Assembly (NCBI GenBank): GCA_963921825.1
Contig: OY997589.1
Location: forward strand, 83,994,523 to 84,058,522
From: Erodium maritimum
Lineage: Eukaryota > Streptophyta > Magnoliopsida > Geraniales > Geraniaceae
Direction of reading: 5' to 3'
DNA length: 64,000 nucleotides
A program made the translations under genes and the position numbers. Position 1 is the stretch's first letter. Each line of letters starts with the position of its first letter. This document shows positions 24,055 through 35,521 of this stretch, one piece after another. The notes beneath the pieces are model-generated. The model searched no databases. It saw nothing but the letters and a program-made list of their open reading frames with translations, and was not told where the DNA came from.

Positions 24055-27000
24055 ATGTACAGTTTCTTCAAGCTTCCACTTCTCCTTTTCATCTCTCTGC
24101 AAATCTGCAATCATGTCCATTGCAAGACCCTCAAGCGAGACGGTATAATCAATTTTTCCGATCAAATGATCGATTTCTTTGAACTTTTTAACGAAAACCC
24201 ATTTCAGAATTCGAGTTTTCGAATGAAAAGGAAGTAAATTTGATCTGGGTTTTTGGTGCAGTGAAGGCTTTGAACGAGATCAAGGCTTCTCTGGGGTGGA
24301 GGGTGGTGTATGCATGGGTAGGAGACGATCCTTGTGGAGATGGTGACATGCCTGCCTGGTCTGGGATCAGCTGCTCCACTTTCGGAGATTACAGTGTTGT
24401 CACAGGATTGTAGGATTTGATTTAAGGTTTTGTGATTGGTTGATTGAGTTTTGGGGATTTTGATGGTTTTGTTTGGGGTTTTGGTTTGGTTTCAGGGAAG
24501 TTTATGCAGTTTCGATTTTAGGGCCTTTCCCTACAGCAGTGGCCAATTTGCTGGATCTTAGAAGATTGTAAGATGCTTATATCTTTCTGGGTTTTCTCCT
24601 ATTGTTCTTGCACAACTGTACAATGCCATCAGGCCGGGTGACCGGTGCTAGGGATTCATATGCTGCATTGTCGTCCTAGAGGTGTGCCCTAAGTATTGGG
24701 CGACGCAACAAAAACTTTTGTGTCTCTCCCTAGTGGGTGACTGCATCGTGCTAAGGAGACGCTGTGTCCTTGGCATAAGGGCGTGCCCTAAGTATTGGGG
24801 GACACAACAAAGAATGTTGCGTCTCCCTAGTGGGTGACTGCATTGCCCTAATGCTAGGGAGACGCAGTCTGCGTCATCTCCAGAGGGGTGTGCTCTAAGT
24901 ACTTGGGGGACACAACAAAGAACGTTGTGTCTTCCTAGTAGTGACCGCACCGCCCTGGTGCTAGGGGGATGCAAGCTGCATCGTCGCCCTAGGGGCATGG
25001 CCGAAGTACTTGGGGGGCACAACAACGAATGTTGCGTCTCCATAGTGGGTGATGCCTCACCCTATAGCCCTAGTGGGTGGCAGCATTGCCTTGTGCTAGG
25101 GAGACACAGGTTGCGTCGCTGAAGTGACATCATCCTAGGGGTGTGCCCCAAGTACTTGGGCAGCAAAGAATGTTATGTCTCTTTGGTGGCACTAGGGCGA
25201 AAGAGTTGCCATGCACCATGCCAACACGTGGATTGTGTCTCACAATTGTGTTCATGTTCATGTAGAAGAATCATGTGTAGTCTCTAAGAATGATCCTAAT
25301 ATACACAGTTCCGTTAGTTTCTGAGGGATTCTTGTTGTATGATTCTCAAGTTCGGATTTTCAAATGTTCATGTTTGGTTGTATGTTACAGAGATTTCCAC
25401 AACAACAAGTTGTTAGGACCTATTCCTCCTCAAATTGGCAGGCTGAAGCACCTAAAAACACTGTAAAGTTCCCTAATTTCTGTAGTTTTTGGGTAACTTT
25501 TTCAAGCTTATATCTTGATTCACTAAAGAGATAATTGCAAAAAAGGATCCTAAGGTGTTCATTTTTTGTAACTTGTATCCCTCTTCTTTGGTAATTGCAA
25601 AAAAGTACTATGAACTCGTCTTTTTGTTGCAATTTGTATAAAAATGATGATTTTACCCTTACAATTTGAATTTAATAAATAATGTAAAAATAAATACAAA
25701 TTTTCATATCCCTTAACTTTTTTCGTAAGGAATTTAAGGGATATGAAAATTTGGATTTTTTGCTCTTTAATTATAAATTTAAATTTTAAGGGTAAAATTA
25801 TCATTTTGAAACAAATTTGTACAAAGTGCAACCAAAAACAAGTTCAGGGAACCTTTTTTTACTATTATCAAAGAAAAGAGCTACAAGTCACAAGAAGTGA
25901 ATTCTCAGGGTACTTTTTTGCAATTACCCTTTCACTAAATCCTTACCCATGTTTTAGTAATCTAAGGTGGAATAAGCTTCAAGACCCATTTCCTTCAGAG
26001 ATTGGAGAACTTAAGAGCCTAACACACTTGTGAGTAACTTGAGGTTTCTATCCGTGTACCAAGTCAAACTTCTTATATAGATCCTTAAACTAACGGTTAT
26101 GCAGATATTTGAGTTTCAATAGTTTTAAAGGGCCAATCCCTAAAGAGCTTGCGAATCTTCCTGAGCTTCGCTATCTCCACCTGCATCATAACCGGTTTAT
26201 CGGGCGAGTTCCACCAGAACTGGGCACTCTACAAAACCTAAGACATTTGTAAGGACATCCCCGTCTTTCTTATCTTATTCGGACATGAACATATGTTACA
26301 TTTGTGATTCACACAAAGATGTCTACAGAGATGTTGGTTCAAATCATCTGATCGGTACTCTAAGGGAACTGGTTCGCATTCAGGGTTGCTTTCCTTCTCT
26401 ACGCAATCTGTAAGTCAAAACTTACAGTAAGGGATAATTGCAAAAAAGTACCCTAGGGTACTTTTTTTTTGTAGCCTTCTTCTATGATAACTTTAAACAA
26501 GTGCCACAAACTTGTCTTCTTGTTGCACTTCGTGTAAATTTGTTCCAAAATGATTTTATCTTAAAAATTTATATTTAAAAAACCTAGACATTTTATTTCC
26601 CTTCAATTTCTTCCTCTTTGTACCATACAAAGAGGAAAAGAATGAAGGGAGATGAAAATTTTGTTTTTCCTTTTCTTATTATTTTTATAATTCAAGGTGA
26701 AATCGTCATTTTCAAACAAATTTACACAAGGTACAAAGAGGAACAAAGTGAACGGAGATGAAATTTTTTTCTTAGTATTTTTATATTTCAAGGGTGAAAT
26801 CATCATTTTCAAACAAATTACACAAAGTGCAACAAAAAGACAAGTTCAAGGCACTTTATTGTAATTATCGTATGATAGGGCTACAACATACAAAAAGTCA
26901 TTACCTCAGGATACTTTTTGCAATTATCCCTTTACAGTAATTCACGCTAAATTCGATCTACAGCTAACTTCGAGCAATTTATAATCTGTAGCTATCTCAA

Positions 27001-28082
27001 TAATAACTATCTCAGTGGAGGAATCCCGTCACAGCTTGCAAACTTGACCAACTTGGAGATTGTGTAAGTACTACGCTCATTCATTGTGTTTACATTTTCT
27101 ATGGCGAACACTAAGTGTGAAGAAGTTACTACACAGATACTTATCCAACAACAAAATGACTGGACCGGTACCGCCTGCACTCGCTCGAATGCCCAGACTG
27201 TTTTATTTGTGAGTTTCTTCTAGGGAAAATCTCACTAAGTTACAAGTTAAAAACGTTTTTGACAACCCCAAAGTTTTTTTAGTCTCGATTTACCCCAAGT
27301 CTGTCAACATTTGGGTGTGAAACGATGAAAATACCCTTATTTTTTTCATGAAGGTATATTCATCATTTCACACCCAAAATATGATGGAATTGGGGTAAAT
27401 TTGAGAGTAAAAAAACTTGGGGGTTGTCAAAATTCAAAACTTTTAAAACTTAGGGATACTCTCACTCAGTTACTCTTAAGTTTAAAAAAGGCTTTGACAA
27501 CCTAAAACAGTTCTGCCAACTTTTTGGGTGTGAAATGATGAGTACCCTTATTTTTTTCATGAGGGTATTTTCATCATTTCACACCCAAAATATGCCGGAA
27601 TTTGGGATAAATTTAAATACTAAAAAAAATTAAACTTAGTGGTAGTTAGTTGAGAATGGTACATACTCAGGGGTGGTTGAGTGAGAGTATCCCTTTCTTC
27701 TGTCAACACTTCTGTTTCTTTCTATAGGGCACCTGACTTTTTTACGGTGCAAGGCTTGCTAGTGTGTGTGGAAATAATATATATTTCTTTTCGATCTGAA
27801 GCTTTCCTACCGTGTTTCAGATACTTGGATCATAACCAGTTTACGGGGAGAATTCCTAATGGTTTTTACAAACACCCATTTTTGAAAGAACTGTGAGTTC
27901 CCTCCACGAACCAGACTTAGGAATCTGATCAATCTCAAAGATCTATGATTCAATACAATTCTGTTTTTGACTAGATTAATGTTTGTCACAGGTATATTGA
28001 GAGTAATGCATTCAAACCTGGTGTAAAAGCCATTGGCGTGCACAAAGTCCTCGTAGCTTCTGACTCAGACACTTTATTTTAG
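24055..28082 (+). CDS. Secreted leucine-rich-repeat protein (At5g61240-like)
   Basis: Extracellular LRR protein without a kinase domain, closely resembling Arabidopsis At5g61240; its molecular role is not established. Eleven exons: 24055-24142, 24262-24409, 24496-24567, 25391-25462, 25958-26029, 26105-26248, 26329-26409, 26992-27063, 27137-27208, 27821-27892 and 27992-28082. They join in one frame to 327 residues. Residues 1-23 are a signal peptide. The LRR N-terminal cap follows (TLKRDVKALNEIKASLGW, DDPCGDGD, WSGISC). Then come about ten plant-type LRRs (LxxLxLxxNxLxGxIPxxL), for example LDFHNNKLLGPIPPQIGRL and YLSFNSFKGPIPKEL. Seven exons are exactly 72 bases, one LRR each in the same phase; exon 6 is 144 bases (two LRRs) and exon 7 is 81 (a longer repeat). 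There is no transmembrane segment; the end is HKVLVASDSDTLF. Introns hold a minisatellite and several MITEs. Confidence 0.9.
24650..25205. repeat. Minisatellite in LRR-gene intron 3 (about five units of about 110 bp)
   Basis: Degenerate tandem units contain the ordered words 'gtgccctaagtattgggggac', 'acaacaaagaatgttgcgtct', 'ccctagtgggtgactgcatt' and 'gctagggagacgcag'. The copies start near 24,665, 24,778, 24,887, 24,992 and 25,138. The array is GC-rich in an AT-rich intron. It is non-coding; open frames on either strand are by-products of the repeat. Confidence 0.75.
25528..25930. mobile_element. Mutator-type MITE in LRR-gene intron 4
   Basis: A 403-bp element with inverted ends gagataattgcaaaaaag / gcaattaccct, flanked by an exact 9-bp duplication TTCACTAAA (25519-25527 and 25931-25939). 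The interior is a near-palindrome ('ttcatatcccttaa' ... 'ttaagggatatgaa'). The 9-bp duplication supports a Mutator-like origin. Confidence 0.7.
26431..26931. mobile_element. Mutator-type MITE in LRR-gene intron 7
   Basis: A 501-bp element with ends gggataattgcaaaaaagta / tactttttgcaattatccct, flanked by the 9-bp duplication TTACAGTAA (26422-26430 and 26932-26940). Same family as 25528-25930. An inner segment of about 110 bases ('gtgaaatc[g/a]tcattttcaaacaaatt') is present twice in tandem. Confidence 0.7.
27223..27692. repeat. Two adjacent hairpin MITEs in LRR-gene intron 9
   Basis: Two related self-complementary units, about 27,223-27,470 and 27,471-27,692. Each has the centre 'tttgggtgtgaaa[c/t]gatga ... 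tcatcatttcacacccaaaa' around 'cccttatttttttcatgagggta'. Outer parts pair imperfectly (ttacaagttaaaaacgttt / aaacttttaaaactta). Non-coding. Confidence 0.6.
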
Positions 28083-28319
28083 CCTAGGAATCAACACAGT
28101 TCCTTTATTTCTACAACTGATGCAAAAGTTTCAGCTTTTGGTAGTAGCATCAACATGTATTCAGATTGATTCCTTACTCACATGGCAACATAGAAATCAT
28201 CTTATAAACTTGAGATTGTACAAAATATGCATTGCACATGGATTTCTATATCAGGACAAACAATTATCAACCTTAAATACTCAACTAATCATAAATTATC
28301 GACTTGGTTAAATGTTAAT

Positions 28320-29876
28320 CTAACCTGTATAATGCAGCTGCTCCAACAGTTGATGTATTTCTTCCATATGTGGATGCATTTTCTCCCCAGCAATGAACTC
28401 AAAGACAGCCCCATCAATCTCAATCGAACTGCATCCTGGTGCCTTCTCCACCCCTCTACTTTTCATCATCTTCCTCATCTTTCCAGCATCACCATGCTTT
28501 CCTGCAGCTGCATACAAATTCGATAGCAGAACATAGACCCCACTATGATGCTCGAGCTGCATCAGTTTCTCCGCTGCAACCTCGGCGAGTTGCGACTCTC
28601 CCTTGTTGCAGCAAGCACTTAGTAATGTCCTCCAAGCCATTGCTTCTTCCGAGGAGGTTCTTGTGTTGGGTAATCTTTCGATTATGTCCTTAGCTTCTTC
28701 GAGAAGCCCAGATCGGCTTAAAAGGTCAACAATGCACCCGTAATGCTCACTCTTTGGCTCAATGTTGTAGACACTACACATTCGGTTTAACATCCTCAAT
28801 CCTTGAAACGCCATGTTTGAGTAACTGCAGGCAGTGAAAACCGAAATGAAGGTTATGTCATCAGGCTTGACCTTGGCCCTTTCCATGTCTGAAAACAATG
28901 ATAAAGCGTGAGCTCCATCCCCGTGCATTGCCATTCCAGAGATCATCGCATTCCAACATATGGTGTCTCTTTGTGTCGTTTGATCAAAAAGCTCCTTGGC
29001 TAACTTCAAGCTCCCACATTTAGCATACATGTCTATAAGAGCTGTGCACAGACGAACACTCAATGGAAAATTGATTCGATGAAGATAGGTATGGATCCAA
29101 ATGCCGGTTTCCATTGCACCCAAATGAGCACAAGCACAAAGAATGCTAACGAATATGGCTTCATCACCCTCCACATTGCTCATCTGCATAAGCCTAAACA
29201 TGAACAAACCCTCCTCGAAACAATTGTTCTGCACATAACCAGAAATCATCGCACCCCATATACCAACATCCTTCACAGACGCCTGATCAAACATCAATCT
29301 GGCATTCCCAACATCACCCACTTTCCCATACCCTGAAATCATGACAGTCCAAGATGCAGCACCTCTCTCAGGCATTTCGTCGAACACGTAGCGTGCGGTA
29401 CCCATATCACCAAACGCCGAGTACATTGAAATCAACGAATTGCCCACAAAAACATCAGATACAAAACACAGTTTCAAGCAATACCCATGAACAATCTCGC
29501 CCAGGGAGCAATCTCTAAGCTTCGCACAAGCCTTAAACACATAAGGCAGAGTGTAATTATCGGGATAAACACCATTCCGCAACATGTGAGCGAAGATGTG
29601 AACGGTATCGACGAGCTCACCTCTGAGCAGGCAAGCTTTGATCATGGTGTTGCAGATGCATACGGTGGGTTTATCGATGTTCCGGAAGATCGAGCGAGCA
29701 TGGCCGAGGCTCCCGCGAACTGGGTCCGAGCAGAAAGCGAGCAAGCGGCTCAGTGCGAAGCCGTCGCTCCCCAATCCAGATGCGATTACAAGGGCGTGAG
29801 CTTGTTTCAGCTGCTTCATGTTCCTGCATTTTTTCATCAGCGAGAGGCATCTCCTGGTGGGTCCTGACATGGGCAT
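28320..29876 (-). CDS. Pentatricopeptide repeat protein, PLS class, E subgroup
   Basis: Organelle-targeted RNA-binding protein; members of this class guide C-to-U editing of chloroplast or mitochondrial transcripts. A single exon of 518 residues starts MPMSGPTRR. About eleven P/L/S motifs run from about residue 15 to 440, for example VCICNTMIKACLLRGE, VFVGNSLISMYSAFGD, ASWTVMISGYGKVGD and DTICWNAMISGMAMHGDGAH. The C-terminus carries the E domain (WRTLLSACCNKGE, HSGVYVLLSNLYAAAGKHGD, RGVEKAPGCSSIEIDG) and E+-like residues, then stops at HQLLEQLHYTG without a DYW deaminase domain. It would therefore need a DYW partner in trans. Being intronless is normal for PPR genes. It converges on the LRR gene, whose stop is 237 bases away. 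The target transcript cannot be deduced here. Confidence 0.9.
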   Translation of the reverse strand: MPMSGPTRRCLSLMKKCRNMKQLKQAHALVIASGLGSDGFALSRLLAFCSDPVRGSLGHARSIFRNIDKPTVCICNTMIKACLLRGELVDTVHIFAHMLRNGVYPDNYTLPYVFKACAKLRDCSLGEIVHGYCLKLCFVSDVFVGNSLISMYSAFGDMGTARYVFDEMPERGAASWTVMISGYGKVGDVGNARLMFDQASVKDVGIWGAMISGYVQNNCFEEGLFMFRLMQMSNVEGDEAIFVSILCACAHLGAMETGIWIHTYLHRINFPLSVRLCTALIDMYAKCGSLKLAKELFDQTTQRDTICWNAMISGMAMHGDGAHALSLFSDMERAKVKPDDITFISVFTACSYSNMAFQGLRMLNRMCSVYNIEPKSEHYGCIVDLLSRSGLLEEAKDIIERLPNTRTSSEEAMAWRTLLSACCNKGESQLAEVAAEKLMQLEHHSGVYVLLSNLYAAAGKHGDAGKMRKMMKSRGVEKAPGCSSIEIDGAVFEFIAGEKMHPHMEEIHQLLEQLHYTG

Positions 29877-30125
29877 CTGCGCTCACATTTCCGAGGAAAG
29901 TAACCATCTGTTTGGCTGCCGAGATAATTGAGGAAATGAAAAGGGCAGTCTTTTCTCGCACAGTATCATAGTATTGTTATGTAGGTTGGCATCTAGGAGC
30001 ATGTATATGGTGGGGTATCAGTAGTTGGGATGTTACATTTTTAAGTTGGGATGAATCAGGAACTTCGTATTATTAAAAAATGAATTTTGAAGTGGTTGGT
30101 GCTGAAAGATTGGCATGCTTGCGTT

Positions 30126-30535
30126 TTTTTTATAGGAAAATTTATGGTTTCATTCAATCCATTCCAAAACATAGATGAAGGAATAAAATCTAAAAAAAAT
30201 TGAGAAATTGGCCCGTATCTCCTGTTTCTAGAAACAGGTGATCCGATGTGCTAGACTTAACATAACAAAAACTTCTATAATAGAAAAGAGTCGGTATCTA
30301 TAAATACGCAAGACCAAAAAGCTAAATACTCGTCTGGATGATTGTCTTGGCCTGCGAAAGGGTAATCATAATCAACCTATGTAACATGACCCCACCAGAC
30401 AGGACTATGACCAGACTGGAGGCCGAAAAGATTTGAACCAATGTCTTTTCAACACATTCAACCTCTTTGGTCCAAATTTGTTTTCTCAAATAGATTCGAA
30501 CAAATAACAGTCTTTGATTGACGAATACATTCGTG
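30126..30535 (-). pseudogene. LINE 3'-end remnant
   Basis: On the minus strand the sequence ends 'gattgaatgaaaccataaa' followed by an A-run (T-run at 30,126-30,133), the pattern of plant LINE 3'UTRs and tails. No protein motif remains. The copia element inserted immediately to its right (30,541). Weak call. Confidence 0.35.
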
Positions 30536-30540
30536 ACATT

Positions 30541-33500
30541 TGTTAGATATACTTATCTAGATTATATTTTGTAATTCCAATGTGATGTATATCTTGTATT
30601 TGAAACAAGATTAACGTGTATTTAATCACTTGACATTAATGAGAATGGAGGCAACCCATTCCAACATGGTATCAAATTCCTAATCGATCTAAACCTAACC
30701 CTATTTCCTAATTCTCTCCTTACGATCGCGTTCTCTGCATCCTCTATTTTGCGTTCGCATCTCTGCAGAGTTCCATCTGTGTTCACGTTCTCTTCCCTGC
30801 CAGCCCACACATCCCTGCACGGCTCGCGTTTTCTCTGCTCACTCCCGTTTCTGCAGCTTTGTTTTTCTGCAGACCGGTTCTCTAAGCTTTGTTCTCTGCT
30901 GCGATCTTCATCCATGGCTGACCAACGACTCCATCCTGCACTTCTGGTTGCCAACATTCGCAATGATGTTCCAATTACATTTGAGATGGAAAAGGTCAAT
31001 ACGGTACGTGGTCGGAGTTGTTTAAAATCCACTGCCGGGTGTACGATGTGTTGCACCATATACTCCCTCCGACGACTTTCTCCGCCCCGGCACCGGTTGT
31101 TGCTGCTGCTGCGTCTGTCATTCCCACACCGGCATCCCCGACTAATTCCGTCTCGTCCGAAGCCACCATATCTGATCCTGCAACAGGCGCGGATGGCTTG
31201 GGCTCCGGCTCAACTCCCGGCTCTGGTTCCGATGAGGACAAAGGCACGATAGCACCTACTGACTCTAGCAAGGGAACACATGTTGCTGCCTCTCTTATTG
31301 CACCAAGTTCAGTTGCACCAACTCCTCATGGTGCATCAGGTTCGGTATCTCCTACTCTCTGGTATCGTTTAGATGCTGCTGTACTTCAATGGATTTACGG
31401 GACTATTTTCCCTGATTTATTGCAAACGATTATAGAGCCTGATACGACAGTTGCTCGTGCTTGGTTAGCCTTGAGTAACATTTTTCAGGACAACAAGCAC
31501 TCTCGTGCTGTTTATCTAGAGCAGCAATTTTCTTCTACACGTTTGGAAATTTTTTCAAATGTCTCAGCTTATTGTCAAGAGCTTAAATCGTTGTCTGATC
31601 AACTTTCTAATGTTGGAGCTCCGATCTCCAATTATCGCCTTGTTCTCCGGTTTGTGACAGGATTATCTGACGCTTATGATAATATTGCAACTCTCATCCA
31701 ACAGTGCAATCCTTTACAGTCATTTTATGATGCGAGGTCCCGGTTAATCATGGAGGAAACAAGGAAGCTCAAGCAAGCATCATCTGGAGCCTTATCTTCG
31801 GCCACTGCTCTTTTAGTCACAGGTTCTGTTTCTTCGACCGGCCCCAAATCTCCTCCTGCTGACCACTCTGGCCGTGGCTCCCGGAACCGACGTGGCTGTG
31901 GTCGTTCCAATTCTCGAGGTGGCAGGTCTCAACAGGCTCAGTACCGACCCAACGCTGGACACGGCTCAGCTCCTCCCCCGTGGGCATATTGGCCTCAGCA
32001 GCCTTGGTATGGACCTCCGTGTCCCTATCCATCTCAGCCATGGGCCAGTTCTTCGCCTCGAGCACCTATCAGGTCCTCTTCCGGTCAGCACCAACCCGGA
32101 CAGCGTCAAGGCATACTCGTCCATCATCCTCAGGCCATGTCAGTCTCTTCCATGCCTACAGACATTGGTCAGGCCTTGCATACGATGACCCTGCAGCAAC
32201 CAGATCCTAATTGGTATATGGATACAGGTGCTTCTTCCCATATGACTTCCAATTCAGGTAGTCCCAAACCTTATTTTAATTCAAGTACTACTCGTCAAGT
32301 TATTGTTGGTAATGGTCACACAATACCTATTGCTGGTTCCGGACATACATCCCTATTACCCCATACCCAGTCATTACGTTTAAATGATGTTTTACATACC
32401 CCTAACATTGTTAAAAACTTAGTGTCTGTTCTCCGTTTTGTCACTAATAACTATGCTACAGTTGAATTTGACCCATTTGGTTTTTCTGTGAAGGATTTTC
32501 GGACGGGCACTCCGGTGATGAGATGTAACAGTTCCAGTGATCTCTATCCAGTCACCTCACCCGTGTTTTCTGGTTCTCCATCAGCATTTACTGCTTTATC
32601 CCCTAAGATTTGGCATTCCCGATTAGGTCATCCCGGTGATCCAGTTTTTGATACTTTACGTCATCAACATTTAATTTCTTGTTCTTCAAATTATAAACAT
32701 TCTGTTTGTCAGTCTTGTGTATTTGGCAAGCATGTTAGGATGCCTTTTATTACATCTTCAAACTCTAATGCCTCTCCATTTGATATCATTCATGCTGATC
32801 TATGGACTACTCCGATTTTAAGCTCGGCTGGTCATCGTTATTATTTGCTATTTCTTGATGATTACACAAATTTCTTGTGGACTTTTCCTTTGGGTGCTAA
32901 ATCTGATGTTTTTTCTGTTTTCACTATGTTTAGTGCATTTGTTAAAACTCAATTTGGTTGCTCCATTAAAAGTTTTCAATGTGATAACGGGAAAGAGTTC
33001 GATAACTCGTCATTTCATCGATTTTGTGCATCTACAGGGATGGTTTTTCGTTTCTCGTATCCCCACACATCTTCTCAAAATGGTCGCGCTGAGCGTAAAA
33101 TCCGAGCTATTAATAATTTAGTTCGTACTTTACTAGTTCACGCATCTTTACCACCTTCTTTCTGGCATCATTCTCTTCATATGTCTACGTATTTGCATAA
33201 CATTCTTCCCTCTAAATTGCTTGATTTTTCTTCTCCAACTCAGTTTCTTTATAATTGAACTCCGACTTATTCTCATCTTCGTGTGTTTGGTTGTCTTTGT
33301 TACCCACTTCTTCCCTCCACTACAATTCACAAGCTGCAATCTTGCTCAACACCGTGTGTCTTTCTCGGATTTCCGGCACAACACCGAGGGTACAAATGCT
33401 TTGAGCTTCAACATAAAAAGATTATTACTTGTAGACATGTTATTTTTGATGAAATGGTTTTCCCGTTCTCTTCTTTGTCTAACCCATCGCAGGCTGACTA

Positions 33501-35516
33501 TTCATTTTTGGATGATTCGTCGTCACCCTTGCTTCGCCTTTCCTTGACTGACCAACAAGTTGGGGTTCTCAACCCACCGGCAGTAGTCCCCACTACCAAC
33601 CAAGCCAGCCCATTTATCTCGGCCCAATCCACCAACCACGTCGGCTCTTCAGTTTCTGTCGCACCCGGCCAACCCAGGTCCTCCCCTTCACGAACTGGCC
33701 CTTCTTCACCTCCAGCACATCACTCCACGCCACCATTCTCCTCGGCTCCAGCGCCTCCGCCGCCTCATTCAATCTATCCCATGACAACAAGAGGCCGAGC
33801 AGGTATTGTTAAACCTCGTACCCTTTTTAATCTACATACCTCTCTTGACCCATCTCCTATTCCAAAAACTCCCATACTCGCCTTAGCTGATCCCCATTGG
33901 AAACTAGCAATGCTTGACGAGTTTGATGCTTTAATTAAAAATAAGACTTGGGAATTAGTTCCTCGTCCTCCTGACACTAATGTGATTCGGTCTACGTGGG
34001 TTTTTCGTCATAAAAGGTGTTCTGACGGTTCTTTTGAGCGTTATATAGCTCGTCTTGTAGGTGATGGACGTTCTCAGCAAGTTGGAGTTGATTGTGATGA
34101 AACTTTTAGCCCGGTCGTGAAGCTGGCTACTATCCAGACTGTTCTTAGTCTTGTCGTCTCTCAGTCATGGCCTATTCATCAGTTGGACGTCAAGAACGCT
34201 TTTCTTCACGGCGATCTCCAAGAAACGGTCTACATGCATCAGCCCATTGGTTTTCAGAGCAAAACTCATCCTGGTCATGTTTGTCTGCTGAAACGATCAC
34301 TTTATGGGCTCAAGCAAGCTCCCCGGGCCTGGTATCAGCGATTTACGGATTTTGTATCCACTATTGGCTTTGCTCACAGTCAATCTGATCATTCATTATT
34401 TATATACCGTCGTGGCTCTGATATTGCGATTCTGTTGTTATATGTGGACGACATCACGACTTCGAGTCATGATCTTCGACTCTCTCTTATGGCCTCGCTG
34501 AGCTCGGAATTTGCTATGAAGGACCTTGGCCCATTATCGTTCTTTTTGGGTATCGCAGTCACCCGACATTCGGGTGGGATGTTCTTATCTCATAAGAAGT
34601 ACACTGAGGAGATTATTCGTCGTGTCGACATGAGTTCTTGCTCCCCATCTGCGACACCAGTCGATACAAAGGGCAAGGTCAATGGGACCGCCGGCGCTCC
34701 ATTTGCTGACCCGACTCTTTATCGCAGTCTTGCTGGTGCTCTACAGTACCTCACGTTTACTCGTCCAGATATCTCCTATGTTGTTCAGCAAGTGTGCCTT
34801 CACATGCATGACCCTCGAGACTCGCATATGGGAGAGCTTAAGCGCATCATTCGCTACCTGCAAGGGACTCTTCACTTGGGACTCCATTTATATTCTTCGC
34901 GGATATCTGAGTTGGTATTGTATACTGATGCTGATTGGGCCGGCTGTCTAGACACTCGCAGGTCCACCTCAGGCTATTGCATTTTTCTGGGTGATAATCT
35001 CGTTTCTTGGTCGTCCAAGCGTCAACCCACCATCTCGCGTTCCAGCACTGAAGCTGAGTACAGGGGAGTTGCTAATGTTGTATCTGAATCTTGCTGGCTC
35101 CGTAATCTCTTATTGGAACTCCATTGTCCTTTATCTCGGACCACATTGGTCTGTTGTGACAATGTTAGTGCCATCTATCTAGCCGGTAATCCAGTGCAAC
35201 ATCAGCGTACGAAACATATTGAACTCGACATTCATTTCGTCAGAGAAAAAGTTGCAAAAGGATATGTTCGAGTTCTTCATGTTCCCTCTCGGTCCCAAGT
35301 TGCAGACATTTTTACCAAGGGGCTCCCTCAAGTCCTCTTCACTGATTTCAGGTCCAGTTTGAATGTTCTACCTCCTCCCGCTCAGACTGAGGGGGTGTGT
35401 TAGATATACTTATCTGATTATATTTTGTAATTCAAATGTGATGTATATCTTGTATTTGAAACAAGATTAACGTGTATTTAATCACTTGATGAGAATGGAG
35501 GCAACCCATTCCAACA
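30541..35516 (+). mobile_element. Ty1/copia LTR retrotransposon, nearly complete
   Basis: A 4.98-kb element with short LTRs: 30541-30666 (126 bp) and 35398-35516 (119 bp), both TGTTAG...CCAACA, flanked by the 5-bp duplication ACATT (30536-30540 and 35517-35521). A primer-binding site, TGGTATCAAA (initiator tRNA-Met type), follows the 5' LTR directly, and a purine tract (ctgagggggtg) precedes the 3' LTR. The two LTRs differ mainly by two small indels and a base change, so the insertion is fairly young but not brand-new. The very short LTRs fit the Ale/Retrofit-type lineage; this is an inference. The insertion split a non-coding region and no gene is disrupted. Confidence 0.92.
30914..35403 (+). 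pseudogene. copia gag-pol polyprotein, broken by one frameshift and one stop
   Basis: Polyprotein of the element at 30541-35516. The gag start is the ATG at 30914. The frame is lost at about 30,995-31,003 (one missing base) and continues from about 31,003. It runs to an in-frame TGA at 33,256 and then continues in the same frame to the natural stop TAG at 35,401-35,403, inside the 3' LTR. Domains in order: gag with an RG-rich segment and no clear CCHC knuckle; protease (MDTGASSHM); pre-integrase (WHSRLGHP with CQSC); integrase core (DLWTTP, DNGKEF, ERKIRAI); reverse transcriptase (LDVKNAFLHGDL, LYVDDI); RNase H (YTDADWAG, STEAEYRG, DNVSA). The TGA sits at a position consistent with CpG decay of an Arg codon. 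Confidence 0.88.
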
Positions 35517-35521
35517 ACATT

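Noticed and set aside
24648-25043. 131-residue minus-strand frame over intron 3 of the LRR gene
   Set aside because: Periodic translation of a minisatellite.
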